64,000 nucleotides of DNA from Nymphalis io (Eukaryota; Arthropoda; Insecta; Lepidoptera; Nymphalidae), in NCBI RefSeq assembly GCF_905147045.1, contig NC_065904.1, forward strand, positions 10,106,001 through 10,170,000. The letters run 5' to 3'. How positions within the stretch are numbered: position 1 is the stretch's first letter; every line of letters begins with the position of its first letter. Below are positions 12,912 to 25,732 of the stretch, in pieces. Both the position numbers and the translations under genes were made by a program. The notes beneath the pieces are model-generated. The model was not told the origin of the DNA. It did no database searches and worked only from the letters and a program-made list of their open reading frames with translations.

Positions 12912-13113
12912 CTTTCGTCAGAGTCACGGTAGCATGCGCAGGCGATCCCGGAGCGCTGCCCCTCGTTAAGGCGGAAAGGGTACCGCTGGTGTTTTTGTAG
13001 GTATTCCGATATTCGAGACGCACTTGGCGTCTTGGATACCGGCGAGTCCCACATACTACCTCAATGTTCCCGTGGGTTAAGCGCATAATGAATTTTACCA
13101 GCAATAAAAAAGA
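12912..13113 (+). mobile_element. Non-LTR retrotransposon 3'-end fragment with 9-bp target-site duplication
   Basis: A GC-rich island (gcgatcccggagcgctgcc, cttggcgtcttggatacc) ending in an A-rich tail, bounded by the exact 9-bp duplication 'gcacgaata' at 12903-12911 and 13114-13122. The duplication and 3' A-rich tail support target-primed insertion. The sequence resembles R1-type 3' untranslated regions of Lepidoptera, but that identity is from memory only. A related but shorter piece lies at about 14795-14890. Confidence 0.7.
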
Positions 13114-13122
13114 GCACGAATA

Positions 13123-15330
13123 TTATTCTATGGAGATTTGATAAATCAAGGGTGGTATGTAGTGTGTTATCCACTATAGACTATAAATTGTACATTGTAG
13201 TCACTTTTATACATAACATTTATAAAAACAATTAAATAGTGTACCTACATACCCGTCTTTTACTTATACATGCGGGCTTAATAAAAAATAAAAGTATTCA
13301 TATATAGATTAAATTGTATCTCTATGTACGCATTCAGTTTATAACGAGTAATGTTATGAAATATTATGAAACATGTGTCCATCTGGATATTGAATTTTAT
13401 TTAATTTAAAGTAGCCAATTGTATTGAAGCGGTATAAGAACGTCAAGGCTTAACAATCTCTTGTATTGCACAAACGTATTCTCATTGCAGTTTCATCAAA
13501 TGGTGAATGTGTTTTAAGGCATTTAGTCTAAGAGTCAGCTATATATATATATATTGTTTTGTTTTTCTTTTGTCACGTAACACCCATCTTAAGATATTTT
13601 ATCATTTTGTATTTATTATATTTTATAAATTTTACAAAACTTGTTTTAAGCTACTTGTTTATTATAAAGAAATTGAATAACGAATAGTTTATGTTTTAAA
13701 ATTATAGCAAATAATTATTAATTAATATTCAATAACTTTTATTTTACAACAAACACTTTAATGCTATTTATTTTTGTTATTTCCTTACTTACCTGTAAAT
13801 ATATAAAATATGCATTTGTTTTAATAATAACAATAATTTAATTTTTAAAGTAATAGATAAAATTAAAAATTCATAGCTTAGTAATGAAATAAATATAATA
13901 TTTCTCCTACTACAGTCTTGTCTGCTTACGTTGGAGCTGATCTGTAACCCTGCTATACAAAGTTGTGCATCTTTTCAAATTTAGCTTCAGCGAACAACCC
14001 TGAAGCGCTACAGAAGCGAAACAGCCTTATCGACACCTCAAGTGCATTATTATTGAGTTGGACGTAACGTTGTATTATTTCAATGTATAATTAACTGAGG
14101 ACATTTTTAACAAGATGTACAATAAGCGCGGAACAATGAGATCTTTGCAATCAACTCGCACGCAAATTGGACAAATATATTTGTACGAATCGACTATAAA
14201 CGCTCCCCTCCTTTCCTTTACAAGTTTATCATCATCCTTGATTTTTTTTTAATAAATCAGTACTAAAATAAAATGTTTCTTTCTGTTTTAAGAGGTTAAT
14301 CTTATTTAGTTTAATGAGCCCCATCAATTTTATTTATTACTAAGCATGTTCTTTGAATTAGTATCAAAGTATTTTAAAATCTTAAAGAAAGAAAGTAAAA
14401 GTGAGTAAAAGATTTCGCAATCTACCAATAAATTGTAGCTAATAATAATTTAACATAAATATTAACCTCCTCTCATATTACGAAGACTTGGAGTTTGTTA
14501 CACCACGCTTATTTATTGCGGGTTAGTTGTTTTATTTATTACCAAGCTCGAAATTAAATACAATTTAATCACCTGAAAACTCAGCTGTGCCTAATGGAAA
14601 CCGGATGGAATATTGGATCTATGTTTTTCTGTTCCACTAAACTATCACAGTGGTTTTCTTTTGAATATGTTCGAAAATATTTGATTGAAAATATTTACCG
14701 TTTGTCAACTGTCTCTCTATCTGAGCGAACCACAATTAAATCGAATGATTGAGACTCCGATTAACTAAACGTGGTTATAAAAGTCCTCCTGGACCTACAT
14801 GCGTTAGCGATCCCATGATCTAAGAGGCGAAGTGGGTACCGATGTTTCAGTGAGTGAGTCCCACATTTCCGGTCGTGACGGATTCGTAATACGCCAGGAA
14901 TACGAGAGTGCAGGAATATAGTGAACTTTCATTTGCGCACACGTATAAACATTATAGAGTCCTTTATATATCTTAGTAAAATAACATCTAGTAAGCTAGT
15001 CTCCCTTAAGAATAATTGCCGTGATCGAAATCGACGAGGAGTATATAACACACCATATGTTTTTGTTATGTACATTTTAATTATTTTCCCTCAAACCGAA
15101 TGATTATAATTCAAGCTCTTCGACTTTTATAAACTGAAACTAATTGTGTATTTGTTCCTCAGTTCATAACTATAATGATATGTACTTAACAAGTCTACAC
15201 TTGAATTATTTTACATCATATAAAATATCATTTCAAATATATTTTAGAGTTGTAAATTTTTTCAATTGAATGTAAAGATTGATTGGATAAGGTATAATCT
15301 TGAATCGCTTGTCTTTAAATTACCGAGATG
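13123..15330. other. AT-rich intergenic with one LINE 3'-UTR relic
   Basis: Holds the relic at about 14795-14890 (gcgatcccatgatctaag ... gtgggtaccg ... gagtcccacat), similar to 12912-13113. Otherwise no exon or RNA gene is supported. Confidence 0.5.
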
Positions 15331-15333
15331 AGA

Positions 15334-15600
15334 TAGGTATGTATGAGGAGGAGCAGCCGGGATTGCCTCGCGCTGCCGTATACACTAGCGAGGAGTGCGG
15401 GGGGCAATTTACCTTCGCCCCCTGAGGAGAGCTCCGCCGAGCCACAAGCGGAGCACAGTGGTCGCAGTGGTTTCGGTGGGTAAGAATCCCACATAACCCA
15501 GTTCCTCCCCTCCATGGGAGCTATCCCCATGGGAGTATCTTTCTGAAGATACCTACTACGTGAAATACTACGTAACTATAACTACTACGTGAAAAAAAAA
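15334..15600 (+). mobile_element. R1-like LINE 3'-UTR fragment
   Basis: A GC-rich block with 'gagagctccgccgagcc', 'gtaagaatcccacataaccc' and 'ctccatgggagctatcc', ending in an A run. The same blocks occur reversed at 20954-21200 and 47691-48240, where they adjoin the coding end of an R1-like ORF2. This copy is therefore the untranslated tail of the same family. Confidence 0.75.
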
Positions 15601-17108
15601 AGTTATGTTGATAACGCAACAATCTTAACTTATCTTAACTCAAGATCGCGTATTAAGTCCATTTAAATACTTTGTTATATTATATACAAATTCACAATTG
15701 GGTTTGGAGAGTCTAGACACTTTCAAAGTCTTGGGACTCGAGACAACCTAGAGTCAAAGTCCGGGACGTTTCGAGACTTCGAGACTTTTCTAAATAACCA
15801 TTTATTTGCATAAAAAAAAATTACAAAAATACCTAGGGTAACTAATCAACTTTAAATCAAATTCAAGCATTTTAAACATTAATTGCGGGTCTAATGAATT
15901 CAAATGTTAAATTATCAAGATACCCGATATATTTTTATCGTAAAATTATATATTTATAAAACAAAAAACTTAAGTAAATGTCATATATTAATATATTGTA
16001 GTAAGTTTAATCAGTGAAAGAATAGGGGAATAAAAAACTTATTATGGCCTTCAAATAACATCATCATGATACGATTTTAAGAAGCATGAAGCAAGATTTG
16101 AGTGTGTAGTACCAGCTTCTAGAAACAAGACAACCCAGGAACCAAATCCTACCCGCAAATCATCACCGACCCGCACTGGAGTAGCGTGGTTAAGCAAGCT
16201 CCAAACCTTATCCTTAACAAAAGTATTAATTCCTAAACAAAAAGCTACACACTACAGGTATAATTATGATAAATAATAAACAATATAAAATGGGCTAATT
16301 TTTTTTTATCATTTATAGGCTAGCGTTCGACCATTGACTTGCCTGATGTAAAGCATCGACACAGTCTAGCAACGTACGGGCTAATAAAAATTGTATGACA
16401 TTGCATATTTTGTTGGTCATGTTATTGGACAAAAGCTTGAGATATTATCTATAATAGTTCACTGTTAAGCTGCCATTGCTTACGAAATATATTTAATCAA
16501 ATTAGGCCATTTATTACATTGTAACATTAAAAAAAATCGTGACTTCATAAAATAGATCTTTGAAATTATTAATATTAGTTCAACAAGGTTATTCTGTAAG
16601 CAAATTTGAAATTTCAAGGTTTTTTCGATCATGAATAATAAACTCTATCAATATGCGACAATGATTGCAATAATTATAAAAATTGGAGGATTTTTAATTT
16701 TTTTAGGCGGACGGGCAGTGTGCCGCCTGATAATTAGGAACTAAGATGTTATGCTCCTTGTTACACTAGCTCAATCACCCTTCTAACCGAAACACAATAA
16801 TACTAAGTAAGTATTCGATTTTGATGTCGTTCTCAATTCTAACATCTAACTAACAAATCTAAAAAATAAAAATGAGAATATTTTATTTATTTATTTATCT
16901 ATAGGAGATGAGATTCAAATTAACAACAGATACTCTTACGAAGTGATACGTCTTTAAAGATGTAAACAATATTCATCGTTTATAACAAAAAATAATATAA
17001 ACAAAGTAACCTATATAAAAATTTAAAAATCAAATTTTAGCTACTAATACAATAAAAGTAATTAAATTATAAATAAAATAATCGTCAATATAAAACACTA
17101 AAATAAGT
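15601..17108. other. AT-rich intergenic with SINE relics
   Basis: Contains a SINE-B relic at about 16130-16215 (caccgacccgcactggagtagcgtgg) and a reversed Rep-D relic at about 16700-16820. No coding exon is supported. Confidence 0.5.
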
Positions 17109-17165
17109 ATAGTACTTATACACTATGAGATACTATACAAGTACTAGATAGTGTATAAGTACTAT
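17109..17165. repeat. Inverted repeat, 17-bp perfect arms
   Basis: Arms at 17109-17125 and 17149-17165 pair perfectly around 23 bases, directly against the left end of a SINE-B copy. Confidence 0.9.
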
Positions 17166-17441
17166 CCGTAACAGCCTGTGAATGTCCCACTGCTGGGCTA
17201 AAGGCCTCCTCTCCTCTTTTTGAGGAGAAGGTTTGGAGCTTATTCCACCACGCTGCTCCAATGCGGGTTGGTAGAATTCACATGTGGCAGAATTTCAGTG
17301 AAATTAGACACATGCAGGTTTCCTCACGATGTTTTCCTTCACCGTAAAGCACGAGATGAATTATAATCACAAATTAAGCACATGAAAATTCAGTGGTGCT
17401 TGCCCGGGTTTGAACCCACGATCATCGGTTAAGATTCACGA
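17166..17441 (-). repeat. SINE-B copy
   Basis: Reverse copy. Blocks: 'gtaacagcctgtgaatgtcccactgctggg' (split here as two shared motifs), 'caatgcgggttggt', 'ccttcaccgtaaagcacgag', and a B-box complement 'gggtttgaacccacgatc'. It is truncated within the tRNA-like head at about 17441. Confidence 0.85.
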
Positions 17442-20299
17442 GATCGATTTATATAATATTAGTGTATCCATAACAATTAACTTTGTATTATTTTTAGACA
17501 TTTAAATCAAGCCCAAGTCAGTGTTTCGCAGTAGCCAATGAAAATTTATTTTTCTCTTAACTACATACATCCAGAACTAGCAATGCTAATATTGCTCTTA
17601 GACATTTAAAACAAACCAAATGAGTCCAAGCTTAAGACATTTACTAGTAGCTATTGAAGAGTTCAATTAACCATTTCATATTTGGCTTCACTTTTTAAGC
17701 ATTCATCGCGAACCAAATGAGTCTGATATTTTTTTTGATTTTCAACTGTTTATTCCACTGTAAGGTGAAATCAAAATTAATATACTGTCTTTCGTCATTA
17801 ACATATACGAGTAATTGCAAAGTTTCAAAATATTACGTTACGATAGAAGTAGGTTGAAATCGACTTCCTAGATTTGTTTACATACTGACTTTGTAAATAA
17901 CATACAAACTAATATAAAGCGTGTAATAAGTAAGAATAAAAAATACAACATTATTTCGATGACATAAAATATTTTGACAATGTTATTAATTAGGAATAAA
18001 AAAAATATTTATTTTAGCAACATATTTTACGTCGTGACTTACCACAGATAATGTAAAAATTAATAAAATATCATAATTATTTAGGGTACAAACACAATAC
18101 TGCGAAACGGTACGATGCGAATTCGCAGCATAAACAGCAGCGACGCGAAACGCTGCGACGCGATTTCGTGCGGCCAGGCGACTCACCGAAATGTTTCGGG
18201 TAAAACGTTTACACAACACATTGCACCTAGGTATTAATTCGCAAGTTCTTGCGATGTGTAGGCGTAATGCATATTTCTGTTTCAGCCCAAAGTGGTGTGC
18301 TGGTATTCTCACTGGAGTGACAATCGATAATAAGGAAAGATTAAAACTATTTTACAGATAATAAAAACAATTCTAATTATAAAATTAATATTTGATAAAA
18401 AATTCTCGAACAAATAAGATCCTTTCAAATATTGTTTAATATAAATGTAATAACGAACGCAGCGCCGATCACGTCCAGATATTGTAGTTTTCTTTGTCAA
18501 CATAATTTATATTGTGAATATTAGCCTTCCACTATTTAAACACAAAAACTTATAATTTAAACCGAAAACCGGCAAAAAATTGGTGACTTTAACTAAGCTT
18601 GCAACTAATCTTGAGCAAGCAAGCAAGCAAAGAAGTATAAATATAGAATTGAAATAAAGCTAAAAATCTTTTGGCAATGGCTATAATCCTCACAAAAAGT
18701 TTTTCGTACTAGCATATTATTATTATTTAAAGTATCAACCATGTTAATGTCCTAAGACCTCGTCTCCAGGCCAAGATTAGGTGTTACATAATATGTGGCA
18801 AATTTTCGAACCGATATTTGATTTTTATTCAAATTATGCACATTCCATTCAGTGGTGCTGGGCCTTGAACCCACAATCTTCTAATAACATTTTGGTGTTC
18901 TAACCACATCTCTAATCTTCGTTATTTACTTGTACAAATCATTATTTAAACGTACGAAGATTAAAATGTGAATTCATCAAACCGAACGTCGACCAGTTAA
19001 CCTCCATGTTCATTTTAGTTCCGACCAAAACATTAAAACTACTTTTATATCCGCCATTACCGTTTGCTTAAATTCAATTTGATTTTAAGCACAGACTAAA
19101 AAAACATAGATGCGCATAATTGCATGACATTCAGATCTTTAATTAATTATGTTTAATTGTTAATTAACCTCGATATAAATTAACAAATAAAATTTATTTA
19201 AAGGTGATTTGGAATTAATTATTAGAAATATTTAAAAATATATATATTAAATTTTATCAAAATAATATTACCCAATTTTTACCCAGAAATAATAATAGAT
19301 CCGCAATAGTAGCTTGGTGGAATAAGCTCTAATCGAAAAGATACAGATTTAGTCAGTATTAGTATTTACCAGAAATACCTCCAGTCATAAAGTTTACATT
19401 TTATATTTATGACTAGCTTCCGCCCGCGGCTTAGCTCGCATTTGTGGAGAGGATGACATGTGTTAGATCCTATGTGTGAACTCAGGATATAAGCTATCTC
19501 TATTCCAAATTTCATCAAAATCGGCTCAGTAGTTTTTGCGTGAAATAATAACAAAGACTCAAAAACATTCGCCTTTATTAATATTAGTATGATTATCCTT
19601 TTGATGCATAGAAACAAAAAACACATCTCGCTTTCAAGAGAAAGTTTATTTTTAAAGTAATGAAATATATCATATCTGTTAAATTATAGTCTATGATAGA
19701 TTCGTAATTACGTATGCTAAAGACGTCTAAGCCCTTCTTCGACGGTCTATTGATCTAGATAAGGTTCAATGCACTTTCAAAGGATATAGGGTAAGGACGT
19801 GACTAAGCTATTTGAAGACAAGTTATATTTCTATAATCAAATATTTGTAGACTAAATGAAGCTATTAATAAACTTTACCTGGTTTCGCAAATATAATTAT
19901 AATGCTACTAAATTAAGAATTACAAAATTTTACCAAAGAAGACATTCATGGATGTATCATTTTGAGTTTTACTTTTCATAAAAACATTGATAAGTATTTA
20001 TTCTAAAATGGTAACATCAAAGGATATTGCTAATATATTTCTTAAAGCAATTAAGCCTAAGGCTAGAAAGAAACACGTTATTTTATCCGTTTTTTAATAA
20101 TTTTACGCATTTATGGGCCGACCCGCATTTATAACACATTTAGGCTTAAAATGGACAACAGAACTAAAAATTTACTAAATGAAATTAAATTTTATATCAA
20201 AATTCATATTTTGATTTTTGGTTAATTTGTTTACCATATATATAAAAACTTGTGCGAAATAAAGTTATTATAGTAATATTCGTTTTACAATTATAATAA
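17442..20299. other. AT-rich intergenic with scattered repeat relics
   Basis: Includes a SINE-B head relic at about 18850-18910 (minus), a GC-richer unexplained patch at about 18105-18300, and a dispersed repeat at about 19405-19600 ('ctagcttccgcccgcggctt' ... 'attaatattagtatgat') of a type very common in lepidopteran genomes. A weak relative of the latter lies at about 48885-49005. No gene is supported. Confidence 0.5.
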
Positions 20300-20538
20300 T
20301 AATAATATAATGTCCTCCAGACCGATTTCGGCCACGGTGGCCAATCTCAAGAGCCAATTAGCCAACTACGCAAGAGATATTATAGTGCAAAAGTGTATGC
20401 GCAAACACAGGTGCACTCTCTATTTCCTAACTCTCATAATCCGATGGGACGGCTATCCAACACGACCGGAAAGACTTCAAGCGCAGGACCAACGTTACAG
20501 CCGTGTTCTCCGAGGCACGGGAGTGCACACACTTACAA

Positions 20539-20828
20539 CTACTGGTGGTAGGGCTTTGTCCAAGCTCCTCTGGGTAGGTACCACCCACTCATCAGATATT
20601 CTACCGCAAAACAGCAATACTTGATATTGTTGTGTTCCGGTTTGAAGGGTGAGTGAGCCAGTGTAATTACAGGCACAAGGGACATTAAATCTTAGTTCCC
20701 AAGGTTGGTGGCGCATTGGCTATGTAAGCGATGGTTGACATTTCTTACAATGCCAATGTCTAAGGGCGTTTGGTGACCACTTACCATCAAGTGGCCCATA
20801 TGCTCGTCCACCTTCCTATTCTATGAAA
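20539..20828 (+). repeat. Rep-D, full-length copy
   Basis: Starts 'ggtggtagggctttgtccaagc' and ends 'ccaccttcctattctatg' plus an A run. It is the clearest Rep-D copy. Flanks 'caact' (left) and 'aact' (right, after the A run) suggest a short target duplication inside SINE-C. Confidence 0.8.
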
Positions 20829-20953
20829 AAAAAAACTTCAAGACTCCGGGCTGCTACTGAGAATTTTCTGACAGAAAAACCCAATAACTTTTTATTGGCC
20901 CGACCTGGGAATTGAACCCAAGACTTCTGGTTCTGCGACCTTACACCACACCA

Positions 20954-21200
20954 CTTTTTTTTTCACACAGTGAAAACCTTCAGAAAGGTACCCAGCTCAC
21001 ATGGGGGGAGGGATAGGGTTATGTGGGATTCTTACCCACTTAAACCACTGCGATGGCCGTACTCGGCACGGATCGGAGAGACTGGAGGACTGGAGGGATC
21101 GTGTTGATATAACGCATCCGCAGCCTCTCCCGTGCTTTGCTCCGCTCGTGACTCGGCGGAGCTATCCTCAGGGTGTACCCTGAAGATAGCTCCGCCGAGT
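20954..21200 (-). mobile_element. R1-like LINE 3'-UTR fragment with terminal hairpin
   Basis: Reverse copy of the 15334-15600 family ('cccagctcacatggggggag', 'gggttatgtgggattcttac', 'cctctcccgtgctttgct'). Its 5' end is a 50-bp nearly perfect hairpin (21151-21200) formed from the 'cggcggagctatc' block and its complement, as if the element turned back on itself during insertion. Confidence 0.75.
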
Positions 21201-21245
21201 ATATTGCACTCACTAGATCACGTCACTAGACCAACGAGGCAGTCA

Positions 21246-22469
21246 CTCGTTTTACAATTCTTACTCAACTAAACAACATTTGTAGTCATATGTTTGCTTT
21301 TAGTAGATATTTATATGACTAAATGTAAAGACATATTTAAATATATGTTACTGTTTGTTTTCCTTAATAATGAGAGATTCTATATTTACGGGAATATTGC
21401 TCGATTACAAAATTATAATAATATAAACTTATTTTTTATTTAATTCAAATAGGCAGACTGGCATAAAGCCACCACCGCCCCATAGATTTTGTGAGGGTAG
21501 TTAATATGTCTTATAGATATTGACATTGTAAGATATATTATTAACTATGCCTTATATCGTCAATGTGCCACTAACCTTAGGAACTAAGATGTTACATCCT
21601 TTGTGCCTGTAATTACACTGGCTCAATCACCCTTCAAACGAAACTCAACAACACTAAGTACAGCCGTTTGACTGTGGAATGTGATGAGCGGATGGCACCC
21701 TCCCAGTAAGAGTGCCGGCTAAAGCACTTACATCATGCTATATCATTTAAAACAATAGATATGATTGTGATTTAATCTCAGTTAATTATTATCATAATTC
21801 TATTAATTAAAAATGTTGTATGCTATCAATCTTAAGTCATTAGATCATTCTCTGACCTCGATATAACAATTTCGAAACGTCTTGATTGTAACATAATATA
21901 AAACGATGCAGTTTTAAAACGTACATTACATTAATATAAATGCATGATATTACGTTTGGTATAAATGAATGTAACAGAACAATGTTATCTAATAAATATA
22001 CTCTGGTAACTTCGGGAACGAAAACGATAAACTAGCGAGTTAACAATTTACTTTATTTAGTTTAATTTAAAATTAAATATGATTCATATAAAATACTAAA
22101 TGTAAATTATTATTTATTCATACGCAGTTTGACAATGTATTTGACATTTATATAAAGAATATTTTGTTACACACAAATATAATAAAGAACTACATGCACC
22201 ATAACGGCGACACCTCATTTGCGTATTTCACATACATATATATTCATTTTAAATCACGACAAAATGACAATGTGTAGAACACAATGAAAAATATTCTTTG
22301 TTCAACCACGCTATTTAAAGCACACGTAAATCGTTACAGTACAAATTAAAATGTATATATTAATCTTAAAACAGCTGTTTGTCCTAACTGCTGTATCATT
22401 ATATTTTTCATTATAACTCATAATTATTACTTTATATTGCTTCGTTAATTTTGTGGTTAGCTTAAGGAG
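21246..22469. other. AT-rich intergenic with one Rep-D relic
   Basis: A diverged reversed Rep-D copy lies at about 21450-21675 (ggaactaagatgtta, gtgcctgtaattacactggctc). Nothing else is recognised. Confidence 0.55.
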
Positions 22470-22815
22470 CTGCAGTTTCCTAGTTCCTGGATCAAATACC
22501 CAGGTTCAATAAAAATATTGGATTTTTATTAATTAATTCTCAGTAGTGACCTGATAGCAGTTATACTGGTGGGAGGGTTTTATGCAAGCTCGTCTGGGTA
22601 GCTTCCACCCACTCATAAGATATTCTACCGCAAGACAGTAGTAGTTGGTATTGTTGCGTTCCGATTTGAAGGGTGAGCGAGCCAGCGTAATTACAGAGCA
22701 CAAGGCGCATTGGCGATGTAAGCGATGGTTAACATTTCTTACAATGTCAATGTCTATGGGCGTTGGTGATCATTTACCATCAAGTGACCCATTTGCTCGT
22801 CCACCTACCTATAAA
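22470..22815 (+). repeat. SINE-C 5' part joined to a Rep-D copy
   Basis: 22470-22560 is a decayed SINE-C head and start of body (ctagttcctggatcaaatacccaggttc, ttctcagtag). At 'ggtgggagggttttatgcaagc' (about 22563) a Rep-D copy begins and runs to about 22815. The missing rest of SINE-C shows a truncation or an old deletion at the junction. Confidence 0.65.
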
Positions 22816-24530
22816 GAAAGAGTTCGGAAGCAGTGCTTATGAATACCGATCGATCGATCGTTGATCATAGCATCGTATACTTACAATAAAAAATCTTGTA
22901 ATTGTAATTAATGTAATAAATATGAATCATATAAGACTTAATTATACACTAAATATTTCGTAACTGATAGAATGACAATTGTCATTTCTCAATCCATTAT
23001 AAAAACGTGGCATAACCGTTACTGTTTGGCTATAAAAGAATCATCTATAAGTCATTTGGCGAAGTAATGTCCGCATAGAAGTGGTTCCTGTATGTGTGGC
23101 ATAATTTGTATAAGCATATATTTTATTACTACCGCGTATACAATAAATCACAGACTTTTGTCTGTCCACTTGACTTTTTTTTTTAATACTATTTACTACT
23201 ACTACTTAATACTATACAACAATACTAAGTATACTTGGTACCTACCCAGACTGGTTTCCACAAGATCTTGCCACCAAATAGTGTGATGCTATTCAGATTG
23301 AGGAAAAAAATATTTTGCCAAATGGCTGTAATGGTTTATTAAAAAAGTGTAAAACCGACGCCGATCATTAAGAATGTAATGCAAGATAAATAATTTAAAA
23401 AAAAAACATACTTTTATGTATGTAATTTCAAAATTCCCAACCTAACTAATTCATTTCATAATATGCGTCGCGTAATAGGAATTAGAATGTACACTTAGCG
23501 TATTCTCATTTAATTCAATGCATTTCGCATTACGCAAATTCAAAAATATGAATCGTAACTACATCTGCGGTCAGCTCTTGTGTTGTAACTATAAAGTTCA
23601 TTACACATTTGATAAATATTGCTATAATTTGATTTTATTCTTTTTATCTATAAAGTTGATCTGATGTAAATTTGTGCATTACTTTAATTCGCAATTAATA
23701 TTATGTATGCGAAAGTGGGTTTATCTGTTTTTTACGTTTTCACTTCTTAAATGCTAAACAATCATCATAATTTTTTGCTTACGTGATACATATGTACTAT
23801 AAGGTAAATAGAGTTGACCTGCCCCCGCGGATAAAAAAATAGTTAATATAAATTAATAAATTTTCTGTTTATATTTAAAATTGATGCTTTTGTATCTAGA
23901 CAACGGTTATTATATTTTGAAAAATAATAATATTTAAAGTTTTATTTAGATGGGTTATATTTATTATTGAAATAAAATTAGAGGACATTGTAGATGAAAA
24001 CAAAGTTAAAATATATATAATATTTACCATCTCAGAAAAAGAGATAAAAATTTGCAATATGACTACATATATTACATAATTAGAAGTTGATCACATAAAA
24101 TTATGCCGTAAATAAATACAAAACACTAAGGTAAATTGTACAAATACGTTGTTTTTTTTTTGCAAAACTCTATTTGAAGTTTGCTTAGTTTCAAGTTGCT
24201 TGCTTGCTTAGTTCTTCTTTAACAAAATGCGAGACGTTGAGGTGATGTCATCTCATTTCTTTTATTTATTTAGATTTACAACTGTTCTATATAAAAAAAT
24301 ACATTCAACACGTGTTTTTCATCATTTCACATTCACTTAAGCTCAATTTGTACTACCAATTATAGGAGAACACACCATTACCAACCACAATGATTAAAAA
24401 ACCACAAATATTTAAAATGAGAAAGAATTTTCAAAAGTAAATAGCTATAAAGATATTTGATGAGCCTTTCCTTTAGCGAACGTCTTTTTGCAATTTTTCT
24501 TTAATGATCTTTTGACTACATTCAAACAAA
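22816..24530. other. AT-rich intergenic, nothing recognised
   Basis: No exon, RNA gene or repeat shared with the rest of the window. Short runs such as (CGAT)n at 22847-22858 only. Confidence 0.5.
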
Positions 24531-24539
24531 ATAATCTAC

Positions 24540-24790
24540 TTTTATATACCTTGGTAGAAGTCTCGAGGAGAAAGCCGATCGAAAAAAATATTTTGAGATG
24601 GATAAAGTCTTTACGTTATTATCGCAATATCAGTAACTAAAATCTTAAGCCAATGCGTTTTGTCTACCATGACATACGGTGCAAAATCGGGGACAAATTA
24701 ATTTGAGGAAATTAACTTCATTCAGGGTGCTATAGAGCGTATACTAAGAATATATTTCAAGGATAAAATTGAATATAAAACTACCACCAG
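24540..24790 (+). pseudogene. Decayed RTE-type LINE ORF fragment
   Basis: Interrupted translation recovers pieces typical of the RTE ORF downstream of the reverse transcriptase, such as 'MTYGAKSG' and 'GAIERILRIYFKDKI'. Frameshifts and stops separate them. It has no clear ends and is an old copy. The family call rests on motif memory. Confidence 0.5.
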
Positions 24791-24995
24791 TTTGATTTAT
24801 AACATCTACCCAGAGGAACTGATAAAAAACTTATTTTTACTTAGAGGCTTAGGTTACTTTATGTTATGTACCGTGAGAACCTCAGAAAAATTAGACATAA
24901 TACCAAATAGGCATTTTAAAGCAATAAAATCAAAAAGTACTAAATCAAAATTAAACAGTAAATATTAAATATTTAATAAACCGCTTAACAATAAT

Positions 24996-25274
24996 TTACT
25001 GGTGGCAGGGCTTTGTGCAAGCTCGTCTGGGTAGGTACCACCCATTCATCAGATATTCTACCAGAAAACAGCAGTACGTGGATTTCGGTTTGAATGGTGA
25101 GTGTTACAGTGTAATTACAGACACGAGGATCATAACATCTTAGTTCCCAAGGTTGGTGGTACATTGGTGATATAAGCGATGATTAACATTTCTTACAATG
25201 CCAGTGTATATGGGCGTTGGTAACCACTTACCATCAGGTGACCCATATGCTGGTCCGCTTATCTATTCTATAAA
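24996..25274 (+). repeat. Rep-D copy
   Basis: Near full length: 'actggtggcagggctttgtgcaagctcgtc' type start (shared with 20539) through 'gaccacttaccatcaggtgaccc'-like end and 'tattctataaaaaa'. Confidence 0.8.
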
Positions 25275-25461
25275 AAAATACGACAAAATACGACAATACG
25301 TTTAAGAATTTTCAATAATTACAGTAAGTGTTTTAATATAGGCAATTATAATTTGTAACTATTATATTAACGCATAAAAACACAATTATTATACAGTTTA
25401 GATATAATTATATGATACGAAAATATTTTGTTAACTTACCACATAGTACAGAAATATTTGA

Positions 25462-25732
25462 CGGGCCGGTTGGCGTGGTTGGTAGATACCTGCCTTTTCA
25501 CGCCGAAGGTTGAGAGTTCGATTCCCACCCAGGACAGACATTTGTGTGCGTGAACATGTCTGTTTGTCCTGAGTCTGGGTGTAATTTTCTATATAATTAT
25601 GTATTTACAAAAGAAAAGTAGTATATGTAGTATATCAGTTGTCTGGTTCCCATAGCACAAGCTTTATACAAGCTTAATTTGGGATCAGATGGCCGTGTGT
25701 GAAAAATATCCCAGGATATTATTATTATTATA
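25462..25732 (+). repeat. SINE-A copy
   Basis: Head 'ggccggttggcgtggttggt', body and (ATT)n tail as at 182-454. It is one of the least diverged copies in the window. Confidence 0.85.

Larger units (their letters stand above)
20300..21245 (-). repeat. SINE-C interrupted by two other insertions (nested)
   Basis: Reading the minus-strand SINE-C as a ruler, its body runs 20300-20539 and 20829-20950, and its head end (gaccaacgaggcagt) reappears at about 21228-21245. A Rep-D copy fills 20539-20828 and an R1-like 3'-UTR fragment fills about 20954-21200. Neither breakpoint damages the SINE-C order, which shows the order of insertion. Confidence 0.75.

Noticed and set aside
17986..18312. 108-residue minus-strand open frame
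   Set aside because: No domain, no splice partner, and it runs half through AT-rich noise; treated as chance in a GC-richer patch.
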